From an uncultured Bacteroidota bacterium (GTDB taxonomy: Bacteria; Bacteroidota; Bacteroidia; 2-12-FULL-35-15): a stretch of 64,000 bases of DNA. The notes beneath the pieces were generated by a model. The model saw nothing but the letters and a program-made list of their open reading frames with translations, made no database searches and was not told where the DNA came from. A program made the translations under genes and the position numbers. Positions 47,123-55,556 of this stretch are shown here, in pieces (within the stretch, counting starts at the first letter, position 1; each line of letters opens with the position of its first letter). The DNA lies in the NCBI GenBank assembly GCA_903847205.1, contig CAINDA010000028.1:96770-160769 (forward strand). The letters are read 5' to 3'.

Positions 47123-47719
47123 ATGAAATATTTATTTCTTTTAATTATTTTAATTTCCCTTTCCTGCCAGGGGCAGACTTCACCTGAAGGTGCCAGTAAA
47201 AATCAGAAGCAGAAAACGCCGCTTACAAATTATTATATTCCGCTTGAAAAGTTGGCTGATTCTTTGAAGCTTCTGAAATCTAAAGCAATGATAAAAGTGT
47301 GTAAGTCGAAATATTTGCTGTCGATAGTTGTCGATTCAAAAGTGATAAAAAGTTATCCAGTTGTTTTAGGATTTAATCCGATAGACGATAAATGCAAAGA
47401 AGGAGACGGCTGCACGCCGGAAGGAGTCTTTAAAATTAAAGCGATGTATCCAAATAAATTATGGTCGAAATTTATTTGGTTTGATTATCCGAATGAGGCT
47501 TCAAGAAAAAAATTCAAGGAGTCAAAAAAGAATAAATTAATTCCTGAAAATGCCTCAATAGGAGGAGATGTAGGCATACACGGCGTTCCTGCGGGAGCAG
47601 ATTATGCAATTGACGAGCGCCAGAATTGGACACTAGGCTGTGTTTCCCTGAAGAATAAAGATATTAACGAGATATATAAATTCGCTTTTGTAGGAATGAA
47701 AGTTGAGATTGAAAAATAA
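47123..47719 (+). CDS. L,D-transpeptidase (YkuD) lipoprotein
   Basis: A 198-residue protein. The start is ATG 47123, directly ahead of the lipoprotein signal (FLLIILISLSCQG); a longer frame from TTG 47093 would only add ten residues before it. The catalytic part shows the YkuD order: strand IKVCKSKYLLSIVVDSKVIKSYPVVLG, GDGCTPEGVFKI, GIHGVP with the conserved His and NWTLGCVSLKN with the nucleophile Cys. The usual Arg after the Cys (GCxR) is not seen. It forms 3-3 peptidoglycan cross-links or attaches proteins, in the periplasm. Confidence 0.87.
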   Translation: MKYLFLLIILISLSCQGQTSPEGASKNQKQKTPLTNYYIPLEKLADSLKLLKSKAMIKVCKSKYLLSIVVDSKVIKSYPVVLGFNPIDDKCKEGDGCTPEGVFKIKAMYPNKLWSKFIWFDYPNEASRKKFKESKKNKLIPENASIGGDVGIHGVPAGADYAIDERQNWTLGCVSLKNKDINEIYKFAFVGMKVEIEK

Positions 47720-47801
47720 GATCGGCATGCAGCTTTTTAATTTAAAGGACTGCGTTTAAGGGAACTTTGTTTGTTTTCGAAATAATTTAACTCCGATTTT
47801 T

Positions 47802-48770
47802 TCATAATTTCCAGCGCTTTATTCTCCACTCATTTTGCTGCTGTTCGGTTAAAAATGTCCATGCTGCAATGCGGCTCACCTTTTGACCTTGCTCCATATT
47901 GATAATTTTTACGTCAAAGACTTTCACTTTTTCAAGTAATCTGAAAACGCCCGGAATGTTTGATTTCTTTGAGATGAGCGTGGAGTACCAGAAACATTTT
48001 TCCGGCAGCTCTGCGCTTTGTTCAATCATTCTTCGTACAAATAATTCCTCGCCGCCCTCGCACCAAAGCTCTGTGTTCTGTCCGCCGAAATTTAAAGAAG
48101 TTTTCTTTTCTTTTTTAATATCTAAGTTTTTCCATTTTCGTTCCGTTCCAGCTTCTGCTTCTGCCCTTGATGAATGAAAAGGCGGATTACACATTGACAT
48201 GTCGAACACTTCCCCTGGTTTAATAATATTTCTGAAAATAGCTGATGATGCAGTTTGCAGGCGGTACTCGACTGCCTTTTTTAAAGCATCGTTTGAATCT
48301 ATAATTTGTTTTGCCGATTTAACAGCTCCCGGATCAATATCCGAACCCGTAAAATGCCAGCCGTATTCGCTGTTTCCAATAATAGGGTAAACACAATTTG
48401 CGCCGGCGCCTATATCAAGCACCCTTATGGAATCCCCTTTCGGAAGATTTCCTTTATTTGAGAAACTTAATAAATCAGCCATGTAATGAATATAATCAGC
48501 CCTTCCGGGAATAGGCGGACAGAGATAGTTTGCAGGGATATCCCAATTTGAAATTCCGTAGAAATGCTTTAACAAAGACTTGTTCAGGGTTTTTACTGCC
48601 TCCGGATTACTGAAATCAATTGATTCGTTCCCGTATTTATTTACTGATACATATGCCGTGAGTTCAGGACAGCTGGTGCAAAGCGCGGCAAAATTGTACC
48701 GGAAACGATGGCGGTTCCTGGGATGCAGTCCGCTCTTTTCTAAAGGAAATATTTTTGACTTTTCTGACAA
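47802..48770 (-). CDS. rlmF: 23S rRNA (adenine-1618-N6)-methyltransferase
   Basis: A 322-residue SAM-dependent methyltransferase of the RlmF family. It opens with GLHPRNRHRFRYNFAAL, continues with WDIPANYLCPPIPGRADYIHYMADLL and DIGAGANCVYPIIG (SAM site) and has the catalytic NPPF motif in MCNPPFHSSRAEA. The start is TTG at 48770: the frame closes with a TAA just upstream and no ATG is available. A 43-residue frame lies directly upstream on the same strand. Confidence 0.93.
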   Translation of the reverse strand: MSEKSKIFPLEKSGLHPRNRHRFRYNFAALCTSCPELTAYVSVNKYGNESIDFSNPEAVKTLNKSLLKHFYGISNWDIPANYLCPPIPGRADYIHYMADLLSFSNKGNLPKGDSIRVLDIGAGANCVYPIIGNSEYGWHFTGSDIDPGAVKSAKQIIDSNDALKKAVEYRLQTASSAIFRNIIKPGEVFDMSMCNPPFHSSRAEAEAGTERKWKNLDIKKEKKTSLNFGGQNTELWCEGGEELFVRRMIEQSAELPEKCFWYSTLISKKSNIPGVFRLLEKVKVFDVKIINMEQGQKVSRIAAWTFLTEQQQNEWRIKRWKL

Positions 48771-48788
48771 CTTTGATTGCAGCTTATT

Positions 48789-48920
48789 TTATTTTTTCCT
48801 TGAAGGCTTGTTAAGCACGCTGGATTCGTTTAAGCCAAAAGCTGAAATTTCCTTCAAATCCTTCAGCGTCGCAAAAGTTAAGAACACCTCCAATAAATAA
48901 TGGCGTGTTTTACTTTTCAT
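48789..48920 (-). CDS. Possible small peptide gene upstream of rlmF
   Basis: An ATG-started frame of 43 residues (MKSKTRHYLLEVFLTFATLKD..., basic C-terminus SRKK) whose stop lies 18 bp before the rlmF TTG start. It could be a leader that couples translation to rlmF or a chance frame. No family is recognised. Confidence 0.25.
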   Translation of the reverse strand: MKSKTRHYLLEVFLTFATLKDLKEISAFGLNESSVLNKPSRKK

Positions 48921-48973
48921 GCCTTGGAAGCTTGTTTTTATTGGTTTTTATCAAAACGACCACCAGTAAAATT

Positions 48974-49008
48974 AAAAACCCCGTTATCTCAATGATAACG
49001 GGGTTTTT
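48974..49008. terminator. Terminator downstream of tRNA-Ser
   Basis: AAAAACCCCGTTATC (48974-48988) pairs perfectly with GATAACGGGGTTTTT (48994-49008) around a 5-nt loop. The symmetrical A and T runs let it act on both strands; the tRNA lies just upstream on the minus strand. Confidence 0.92.
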
Positions 49009-49022
49009 GTACTTTTGTTCAG

Positions 49023-49109
49023 CGGAGAGTGAGAGATTCGAACTCTCGATACCCTTGCGAGTATACAAACTTTCCAGGCTTGCTCATTCGGCCACTCTGA
49101 CAACTCTCC
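49023..49109 (-). tRNA. tRNA-Ser (anticodon GGA)
   Basis: On the minus strand an 87-nt class II tRNA can be drawn: acceptor GGAGAGT/ACTCTCC with discriminator G, a long variable arm (TATACTCGCAAGGGTAT), T-loop GTTCGAATC and anticodon loop CTGGAAA with GGA, reading UCC and UCU. CCA is not encoded. It is followed by a strong terminator and is monocistronic. Confidence 0.95.
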
Positions 49110-49299
49110 GTTTTTAAGGAAAGGCAAATGTAATAAAAGTTTAGAGTTTTATATGCTGCTTGATTTTAATAATTTTTTTATCGACCTTTACAAAAATCTT
49201 CAAGGGTCTCAAAGGCGTTGAAACAGCATTTAGAAATGGTTTTGTCTTAAACCTGATTTATCAAAAAAACTTGATTCATAACCATAACCCGCAGGAATT

Positions 49300-51342
49300 A
49301 TGAAAAGAAAACTACTTTTAACATTCATCTTCTTTACTTTAGCTGCTTCATTTGCAAATGCCCAATGGCATCCAATAGGTCCGTTTGGCGGTACTATAAA
49401 GTGTTTTGCCGTAAGCGGAACAACTGTTTTTACAGGTACCGGCGGAAGCGGCGTTTTTAAATCAACAAATAACGGCGGGCTATGGACAGCTGTTAACTCA
49501 GGCCTTACAACTTTGGCTGTGCAGGCATTAGCTGCAAACGGTACAACACTTTATGCCGGAACTTATATGGGCGGTGTCTTTGTTTCTAATAACAATGGGG
49601 GCAGCTGGGCTGCTGCAAATACAGGTTTAACAGATACAACAGTTAATGCGTTGGCAATAAGCGGCACCTCTGTTTTCGCAGGAACAAATCACGGTGTATT
49701 TATATCAACCAATAGCGGCGGTTCCTGGACGGCTGTTAATACTGGCTTTCCAACAGGTATTTATATAAGATCGTTAGCAGTGAGCGGCACATCTGTTTTT
49801 GCCGGAACTGGCAGCGGTGTGTTTTTGTCAACAAACAATGGCGGATCTTGGACCGCTGTTAATACTGGTTTGCCGAATATGTATGTTTCTGCATTAGCTG
49901 TAAATGGCAGCGATATTTTTGCCGGAACCAGCGCCGGTGTTGCTAAATCTATTAATAACGGCGGGTCATGGACCTCAGTTTATACAATGACCAATGTAAG
50001 TTCATTAGCTGTGACCGGAACAAAAATTTATGCAGGAGCCTATGGAGGAGGGGTTTCTTTATCATCAAACAACGGCGGACAGTGGGCAGCAGTTAATTTA
50101 GGGTTGGTAAACCTTGTTGTTTCGGTAGCCGTTTCCGGGACATTTGTTTTTGCCGGTACTGATGGAAATGGATTGTTTTCATCAAGCAACAACGGAGGGC
50201 TTTGGACTAAAGCCAGCACAGGTATTACCAATACCAATGTTACATCGCTTGCCATAGACGGCGGAACTATTTATGCAGGAGCTTTGAGTACCGGCGTAAT
50301 TTCAACTGTGAGCAACGGAGCAACATGGTCGGGCAGTACCAATGGCCTTTCTGATCTTCAAATTCAGGCACTATCTGTAAATGGTTCTACTGTACTAGCC
50401 GGCACCTATTCCGGCGGAATTTTTAAATCAACAAACAGCGGGGGCAATTGGGCAACAGCCAATACCGGTCTTACAAATAATAATGTTAATTCTTTTGCTT
50501 CTAGCGGATCTACAGTTTTTGCCGGCACATTCGGAGGAGGGGTGTTTTCTTCTTCAAACGCTGGGGGGCTTTGGGCACCGGCGAACAACGGATTAACAAA
50601 TACTTCTGTTCAGTCATTAATCTCAAATGGTGCATCTGTTTACGCCGGAACTTTTTACGGCGGAATTTTCAAATCTACGGATAATGGCGCAACTTGGACT
50701 GTTATGAATTTAGGTTTGACCAACCATAATGTTACTTCTTTTGCTTTCAGCGGATCAAAACTTTTTGCTGGAACATTTGCCGGCGTTTTCACATCTATTG
50801 ATTCTGGCGACTCCTGGACTGCCGTAAATACAGGCTTGACAAATCATACAATACTTTCTTTGGCAACACACGGAGAATTTATTTTTGCAGGAACCGAAAC
50901 TGGCGGCGTGTTTTTCTCGAGCGATACTGGTGCCACCTGGACTGCTGCTAACACAGGTTTAACAAACCTTAAAGTGGATGCTTTAGCCGTTAACAGCGGA
51001 TATCTTTTGGCTGGAACGTATGCGGGCGGCGTGTGGGAGCGCCCCTTAACCGATTTCGGAGTTCCACAGGGCATCAATGAAATCTCTGCAAATGAATCAC
51101 TGATAAGCATTTATCCTAATCCTTTCAGTAATTCTGCAACAATAGAAATAAAAGGGAATATAATGTCCGGACAAACTGATTTGGCAATATACAGTCTGCT
51201 TGGGCAGGAAGTGAAAAGAATACAAAATATTACTGAAAAAACAATAACGCTGGATCGAGTTAATTTGTCCAATGGAATTTATTTTTACAAACTCTTCGAA
51301 GATAATAATCTTAAAGCAGCCGGAAAATTTATTGCTGAATAG
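49300..51342 (+). CDS. T9SS-secreted beta-propeller repeat protein
   Basis: A 680-residue secreted protein with signal peptide (LTFIFFTLAASFANAQ) and about fourteen repeats of roughly 40 residues, each with a core like LAVSGTSVFAGT-GVFLSTNNGGSWTAVNTGL. These are BNR/YCF48-like blades, and neighbouring units are very alike in DNA. A type A sorting domain closes the protein (ISIYPNPFSNSATIEI...LSNGIYFYKLFEDNN). The repeats are likely to make one or two propellers exposed on the surface. Recent expansion or shrinkage of the repeat number is probable. Confidence 0.9.
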   Translation: MKRKLLLTFIFFTLAASFANAQWHPIGPFGGTIKCFAVSGTTVFTGTGGSGVFKSTNNGGLWTAVNSGLTTLAVQALAANGTTLYAGTYMGGVFVSNNNGGSWAAANTGLTDTTVNALAISGTSVFAGTNHGVFISTNSGGSWTAVNTGFPTGIYIRSLAVSGTSVFAGTGSGVFLSTNNGGSWTAVNTGLPNMYVSALAVNGSDIFAGTSAGVAKSINNGGSWTSVYTMTNVSSLAVTGTKIYAGAYGGGVSLSSNNGGQWAAVNLGLVNLVVSVAVSGTFVFAGTDGNGLFSSSNNGGLWTKASTGITNTNVTSLAIDGGTIYAGALSTGVISTVSNGATWSGSTNGLSDLQIQALSVNGSTVLAGTYSGGIFKSTNSGGNWATANTGLTNNNVNSFASSGSTVFAGTFGGGVFSSSNAGGLWAPANNGLTNTSVQSLISNGASVYAGTFYGGIFKSTDNGATWTVMNLGLTNHNVTSFAFSGSKLFAGTFAGVFTSIDSGDSWTAVNTGLTNHTILSLATHGEFIFAGTETGGVFFSSDTGATWTAANTGLTNLKVDALAVNSGYLLAGTYAGGVWERPLTDFGVPQGINEISANESLISIYPNPFSNSATIEIKGNIMSGQTDLAIYSLLGQEVKRIQNITEKTITLDRVNLSNGIYFYKLFEDNNLKAAGKFIAE

Positions 51343-51716
51343 TAAATTCCCCTTTCTACTGTCGACAGGGGCATATCTATTTATTTTAAACAACAAAACA
51401 TGTTAGGTTTTCAAAACCTGACAGGTTTGAATAAACAAAGGAAATCTTCCGCTTTGTTTGGTTGATCTCATTCTTTTCTTTAAAATATAACCTAACGATT
51501 GAATTCGTCTTTCAATCCGCTCAAATTAATTTTTAACGTTTTAAAGCACCCCAAAAACATTTTGTTTCCAATCTCTTTGCACAGTTTTATTATATTTATT
51601 CGGTTTTTTCTCGAAAATTAAAATATTTTTGTATTTCCGGAGTTGTATAGTGTTAACCTTTGTTTGAAAATTAAAAAACACAAAACTGCAGCACCGGATT
51701 TGTTAGAATTGATGAA
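51343..51716. other. Intergenic region with a small palindrome
   Basis: A 374-bp gap before sprE. It contains GTTAGGTTTT-C-AAAACCTGAC (51402-51422), extended by CAGGTTT to 51428, a repeat type often seen between Bacteroidota genes, and a -7 box at 51624. No gene is seen. Confidence 0.6.
51624..51631 (+). promoter_or_regulatory. Candidate -7 box for sprE
   Basis: TATTTTTG matches TAnnTTTG and would leave a leader of roughly 80 nt. No clear -33 element. Confidence 0.35.
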
Positions 51717-54368
51717 ATGAAAAAAAAGAATATTTATTCTTCGGCGATTATTGCTTTTTGCAGTTTTTTATTACTGTTAAGCGCGTGTTCGACAAAAAAA
51801 AATACGGCCTATTATCGCGGCTGGCACAATATGAATGCCCGATACAACGGCTATTTTTATTCAAATGAAAATTTTAAAGAATCAGTCAAGAAAGTAGAAA
51901 AAGCAAACAAGGACGATTTTAATAAATTGATTCCCCTTTTTATTTATCCAGATAATCAAAACGCTAAAAGCTACTACAGCGATTTTGATAAAACAATAAA
52001 AAAATCTTCTACTGTAATCCAGCGCCACGCCATTGTTAATAAAAACAAAGAGGAAATTGCAAATGCCTGCAAATGGATTGATGAAAACTATATGCTTATA
52101 GGCAAGGCTCATCTTTATAAGCGCGATTTTTTCTCTGCTTTAGAAGAATTTGAGTATGTTTCGAAAAAATATCCAAACCCAGAAGCCAAATACGCAGGAA
52201 TGCTCTGGATGCTCCGAACCAACAATGAAATTGGCAGTTTTTCAAAATCAGAACCTATCATTGATGATTTAAGAACTGCAAAAGATTTTCCCAAAGACAA
52301 AAATTTTCAGCAGGAGCTTGCAATTGTATGTGCTGATTTTTATATAAAAAGAAACGATTATGCCGGCGGTATCACTCAGCTTACAAAAGCAATTTCGCTT
52401 ACCAAAAACAAAATAAAAAGAGGGCGCTATACTTATGTGCTCGCTCAGTTATACCAAAAACAGGGTGACAACAAAAGAGCATCAATGTATTTTCAGATGG
52501 TACCCGGCCTGCACCCCGGTTACGATATGGAGTTCAGTGCCCAGATTAAACGGGCAATGTTATTTGATACTCAGTCCGGTGACAGCAAGGCATTAAAAAA
52601 ACAGCTGATGACTATGCTGAAAGATGCTAAAAATAAGGAGTTTCATGATCAAATTTATTATGCCCTTGCAGAAATTGCCAATAAAGAAAATGATACACCG
52701 GGAGCACTCGCTTATCTTGATAAATCAATCCGCGAAAGTGTTGCAAATAAAACGCAAAAAGCTTTGTCGTATTTAAAGAGGGCCGATATTTATTTTGATA
52801 AAGCAAATTACAAATCCGCCAAGGCTAATTACGACAGCACTATGGCAATTTTACCAAAAGATTTTCCTGACTACAGCCTGATTGAAGACAAGAAAAAAAG
52901 TTTAACCGAACTGGTAACCAATCTTAACATTATTACCAATGAAGACAGTGTGCAGCGAATGGGTAAAATGACTGAGGCAGAAAGGAATGCTGCTGTTGAA
53001 TCCATGATAGCCAAAGCAGAGGAGGAGGAAAAGAAAAAAGAAGAAGAACGTTTGGAGTTATTGAAAAACCCGCCCCCATCGGTTACAAACCAGACAACGC
53101 CAACCACAGGGCTCCCGGCAAGTTCAAGCGCCTGGTATTTTTATAACCCGGGCACAGTGAGCTTCGGTGCGGGGGAATTTACTAAAAAATGGGGATCGCG
53201 TAAATTAGAAGATAACTGGCGCAGAAGCGACAAAGAAATACAGATTGCAGCAGCAACCGATGAGGAGAGCCTACATGTTGATTCTACTGAAATAAAGGGT
53301 GTTGCATCAGCCAAAGACGGAACAAAAAATAAAAAAGACAAGAGTTATTATTTGAAAAATATTCCTGTTAACTCAGATGCAGTAGCTAAATCGAATATTA
53401 AAATAGTGGAGGCTTTTTATAATGTAGGTTCCATTTATAAAGAGCGTTTATTGAACAATGCTAAATCGGTTGAAGCCTTTGAAGAATTGCTGAAACGCTA
53501 TCCTGATAACAAATATAAGCTTGAGTGCTATTACCAGTTATACCGTACTTACATGGCGATGAACAACAATACAAAATCGGATTATTACAAAAATATTTTA
53601 TTGAATGATTTCCCTGATACTGAATATGCCAAAATAATTAAAAATCCAAGCTATGCTAAAGATGTAATGGCAAGTAAAAATCAAGTTGAAAAATTTTATG
53701 CGGCAACGTATCAGCTTTATTCCGAAGGTAACTATTCAGCTTGCTTATCTAACTGCCTTCTCGCTGATACTTCTTATTCTAAAAGCAATTTAATGCCTCA
53801 GTTCGACTTTGTGAAGGCCCTCTGCATAGGCAGAACGCAGGATATAAATTCCTTTGCGGCAGCCTTAACCCAGGTTGTTATTAAATATCCTAAAGCAGCT
53901 GTAAGAGAGAAAGCTCAGGAGATGCTTGATTTGATTAAGAAGCAAAAGTATCCGGAAAAGACAATTGCTTCGGTGAGCAAAGATTCGCTGCAGCCAAAAC
54001 CGAAATTCATTTTTAAAGAAGACGGAGAGTATTACTGGCTGGTGACCGTTGCAAATGGCAAGGGGGATATAAATAAATTTAAAGCAAAACTTTCTGATGC
54101 GGATGAAGAGTCGTTCGGCACTGATGAGCTTACTATTTCCAGTGTTTTTTTAGATGCAGCCCATCAGCTGATAAGTGTGAAAACCTTTGACGGCAAGGGA
54201 AAGGCTATGGATTATTATAATTTTTTTAAAGATAACAAATACATGTTTTCTGATTTAGAACCCGGCTCATACCAATCGTTCATCATTTCATCAGAGAATT
54301 ACACTACGTTTTATAAAGATAAAAACATCGAGGAGTACAAACAGTTTTTTACTCAAAACTTCAAATAA
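51717..54368 (+). CDS. sprE: T9SS/gliding lipoprotein SprE (PorW), TPR type
   Basis: An 883-residue lipoprotein (signal LLLLSACSTKKN, Cys about residue 25). The mature start TAYYRGWHNMNARYNGYFYSNENFKES is a mark of SprE/PorW. A long array of TPR-like helical repeats follows (for example AKYAGMLWMLRTNNE, YYALAEIANKENDTPGALAYLDKS and SVEAFEELLKRYPDNKYKLE), with a low-complexity Glu/Lys segment at about 420-450. SprE/PorW is an outer-membrane lipoprotein that links the T9SS motor to the translocon. It is followed by a bactofilin and the atp operon, a neighbourhood common in this phylum. Confidence 0.93.
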   Translation: MKKKNIYSSAIIAFCSFLLLLSACSTKKNTAYYRGWHNMNARYNGYFYSNENFKESVKKVEKANKDDFNKLIPLFIYPDNQNAKSYYSDFDKTIKKSSTVIQRHAIVNKNKEEIANACKWIDENYMLIGKAHLYKRDFFSALEEFEYVSKKYPNPEAKYAGMLWMLRTNNEIGSFSKSEPIIDDLRTAKDFPKDKNFQQELAIVCADFYIKRNDYAGGITQLTKAISLTKNKIKRGRYTYVLAQLYQKQGDNKRASMYFQMVPGLHPGYDMEFSAQIKRAMLFDTQSGDSKALKKQLMTMLKDAKNKEFHDQIYYALAEIANKENDTPGALAYLDKSIRESVANKTQKALSYLKRADIYFDKANYKSAKANYDSTMAILPKDFPDYSLIEDKKKSLTELVTNLNIITNEDSVQRMGKMTEAERNAAVESMIAKAEEEEKKKEEERLELLKNPPPSVTNQTTPTTGLPASSSAWYFYNPGTVSFGAGEFTKKWGSRKLEDNWRRSDKEIQIAAATDEESLHVDSTEIKGVASAKDGTKNKKDKSYYLKNIPVNSDAVAKSNIKIVEAFYNVGSIYKERLLNNAKSVEAFEELLKRYPDNKYKLECYYQLYRTYMAMNNNTKSDYYKNILLNDFPDTEYAKIIKNPSYAKDVMASKNQVEKFYAATYQLYSEGNYSACLSNCLLADTSYSKSNLMPQFDFVKALCIGRTQDINSFAAALTQVVIKYPKAAVREKAQEMLDLIKKQKYPEKTIASVSKDSLQPKPKFIFKEDGEYYWLVTVANGKGDINKFKAKLSDADEESFGTDELTISSVFLDAAHQLISVKTFDGKGKAMDYYNFFKDNKYMFSDLEPGSYQSFIISSENYTTFYKDKNIEEYKQFFTQNFK

Positions 54369-54428
54369 TTTTGTTCGTTTACATTTTTAAATTACTTTCG
54401 CTTTACGATAAAATTAAAATTTCACAAA

Positions 54429-54845
54429 ATGTTCAATAAATCTATGGCAAAAGATAACAATTCAGAAACCGCATCAGTAAATTTGATCGGCGCGGGAACT
54501 ATTATTGTCGGCGATGTTACTACCAATGGTGATATACGCATTGATGGCTCACTGACAGGTTCCATCACCGTAAAAGGTAAAATGGTTATCGGAGTTTCCG
54601 GAATGATTGACGGAGAAGCAGTATGCCAGAATGCAGATATTTCGGGAACGGTTAAAGGGAAAATTGCAGTAACTGAATTGTTAGCACTAAAAGCATCAGC
54701 AAAGCTTACCGGCGATATAATTACAAATAAAATTGCTGTTGAACCGGGAGCTGTGTTTTCAGGTTCATGCAGTATGGGCGGCGTAATAAAAGATATAAAA
54801 GGTGAACGGACAGAAAAACCAAAATTTGCCGAAAAAACCGCTTAA
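54429..54845 (+). CDS. Bactofilin
   Basis: A 138-residue polymer-forming cytoskeletal protein. The central bactofilin beta-helix is seen as NLIGAGTIIVGDVTTNGDIRIDGSLTGSI...VIGVSGMIDGEAVCQNADISGTVKG. The termini are short and polar. Bactofilins assemble without nucleotides into filaments at membranes. The C-terminal coding region overlaps the AtpZ-like start by 44 bp in another frame. Confidence 0.95.
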   Translation: MFNKSMAKDNNSETASVNLIGAGTIIVGDVTTNGDIRIDGSLTGSITVKGKMVIGVSGMIDGEAVCQNADISGTVKGKIAVTELLALKASAKLTGDIITNKIAVEPGAVFSGSCSMGGVIKDIKGERTEKPKFAEKTA

Positions 54846-55029
54846 CGATTACGTTAAGTATTCAGGTATGGGCGTTAAAATGGCTGCCATTATGTGCGGA
54901 GGCACCTATTTAGGCATCCAGCTTGATAAATGGCTCCATTTAAAGTTCCCGATTTTTACACTTGTTTTGTCATTGCTCTCCGTTTTTTTTGCCATTTATT
55001 ATTTCATTAAAGATTTCATTAAAAAATAA
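54802..55029 (+). CDS. atpZ: AtpZ/AtpI family small membrane protein
   Basis: A 75-residue protein with two transmembrane helices; KYSGMGVKMAAIMCGGTYLGIQLDKWL and FPIFTLVLSLLSVFFAIYYFIK match AtpZ. The start is GTG at 54802, inside the bactofilin gene, so the two are translationally overlapped. Proteins of this family lie ahead of F-ATPase genes and have been linked to assembly and to magnesium or calcium transport. Confidence 0.85.
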   Translation: MNGQKNQNLPKKPLNDYVKYSGMGVKMAAIMCGGTYLGIQLDKWLHLKFPIFTLVLSLLSVFFAIYYFIKDFIKK

Positions 55030-55030
55030 A

Positions 55031-55411
55031 ATGGGTATCTCCTTAAAGTCTTTTTTTATTCAGCTTTTTCTTTTTTCAACTCTTACTTTCGGCATATCTC
55101 TTTTGTGGCAGCATTTTGCATCCGAGCGTTTTCAAACCGGTTTATGGCCCATTATCTGGATTTTTTTTATTTCTACAACAGCGGTTATTCATGCTGTTTT
55201 AATCAAAGCTTCTGAAAAAGATCCTAAAAAATTTGTGACCTATTTTATGGGCATCACAGGTTTAAAATTGTTCAGCTACCTGATAATAATTGTTATCTAC
55301 GGATTGTTAAACAGGGAAGGCGCTTCAGGCTTTATCATGTTTTTTTTACTCCAGTATTTTTTATACAGCGCGTTTGAAGTTATCACGCTTATTAAACATT
55401 TCAAAAAATAA
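55031..55411 (+). CDS. Small four-helix membrane protein of the atp operon
   Basis: A 126-residue protein starting at ATG 55031, one base after the atpZ stop. It has four hydrophobic segments (FFIQLFLFSTLTFGISLLW, WPIIWIFFISTTAVIHAVLI, LKLFSYLIIIVIYGLLN and MFFLLQYFLYSAFEVITLI). An upstream frame extension (from 54962) overlaps atpZ and is not used. It stands where AtpI-like proteins occur and may help assembly of the c-ring. No specific family is recognised. Confidence 0.75.
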   Translation: MGISLKSFFIQLFLFSTLTFGISLLWQHFASERFQTGLWPIIWIFFISTTAVIHAVLIKASEKDPKKFVTYFMGITGLKLFSYLIIIVIYGLLNREGASGFIMFFLLQYFLYSAFEVITLIKHFKK

Positions 55412-55512
55412 GTATACCGCCTCTGATTACAATTTTGTAATCCTCATTTCATTTTCAGCAGAAATCATCAAAAAAACTGAATAATAATATCGGGATATTG
55501 GCAAAACTTCCT

Positions 55513-55520
55513 TAAGTTTG
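55513..55520 (+). promoter_or_regulatory. Candidate -7 box for atpB
   Basis: TAAGTTTG fits TAnnTTTG, 37 bp before the atpB ATG. It would allow transcription of the F0/F1 genes apart from sprE and bactofilin. Confidence 0.4.
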
Positions 55521-55556
55521 CGGCCGAAATTGAATGTTCGTTAAAGAATTCATGCG

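Noticed and set aside
48905..49117. 70-residue plus-strand frame
   Set aside because: It overlaps the tRNA-Ser gene and its terminator in antisense.
49023..49299. tRNA-Ser as an integration site
   Set aside because: No integrase and no duplicate of the tRNA 3' end was seen nearby.
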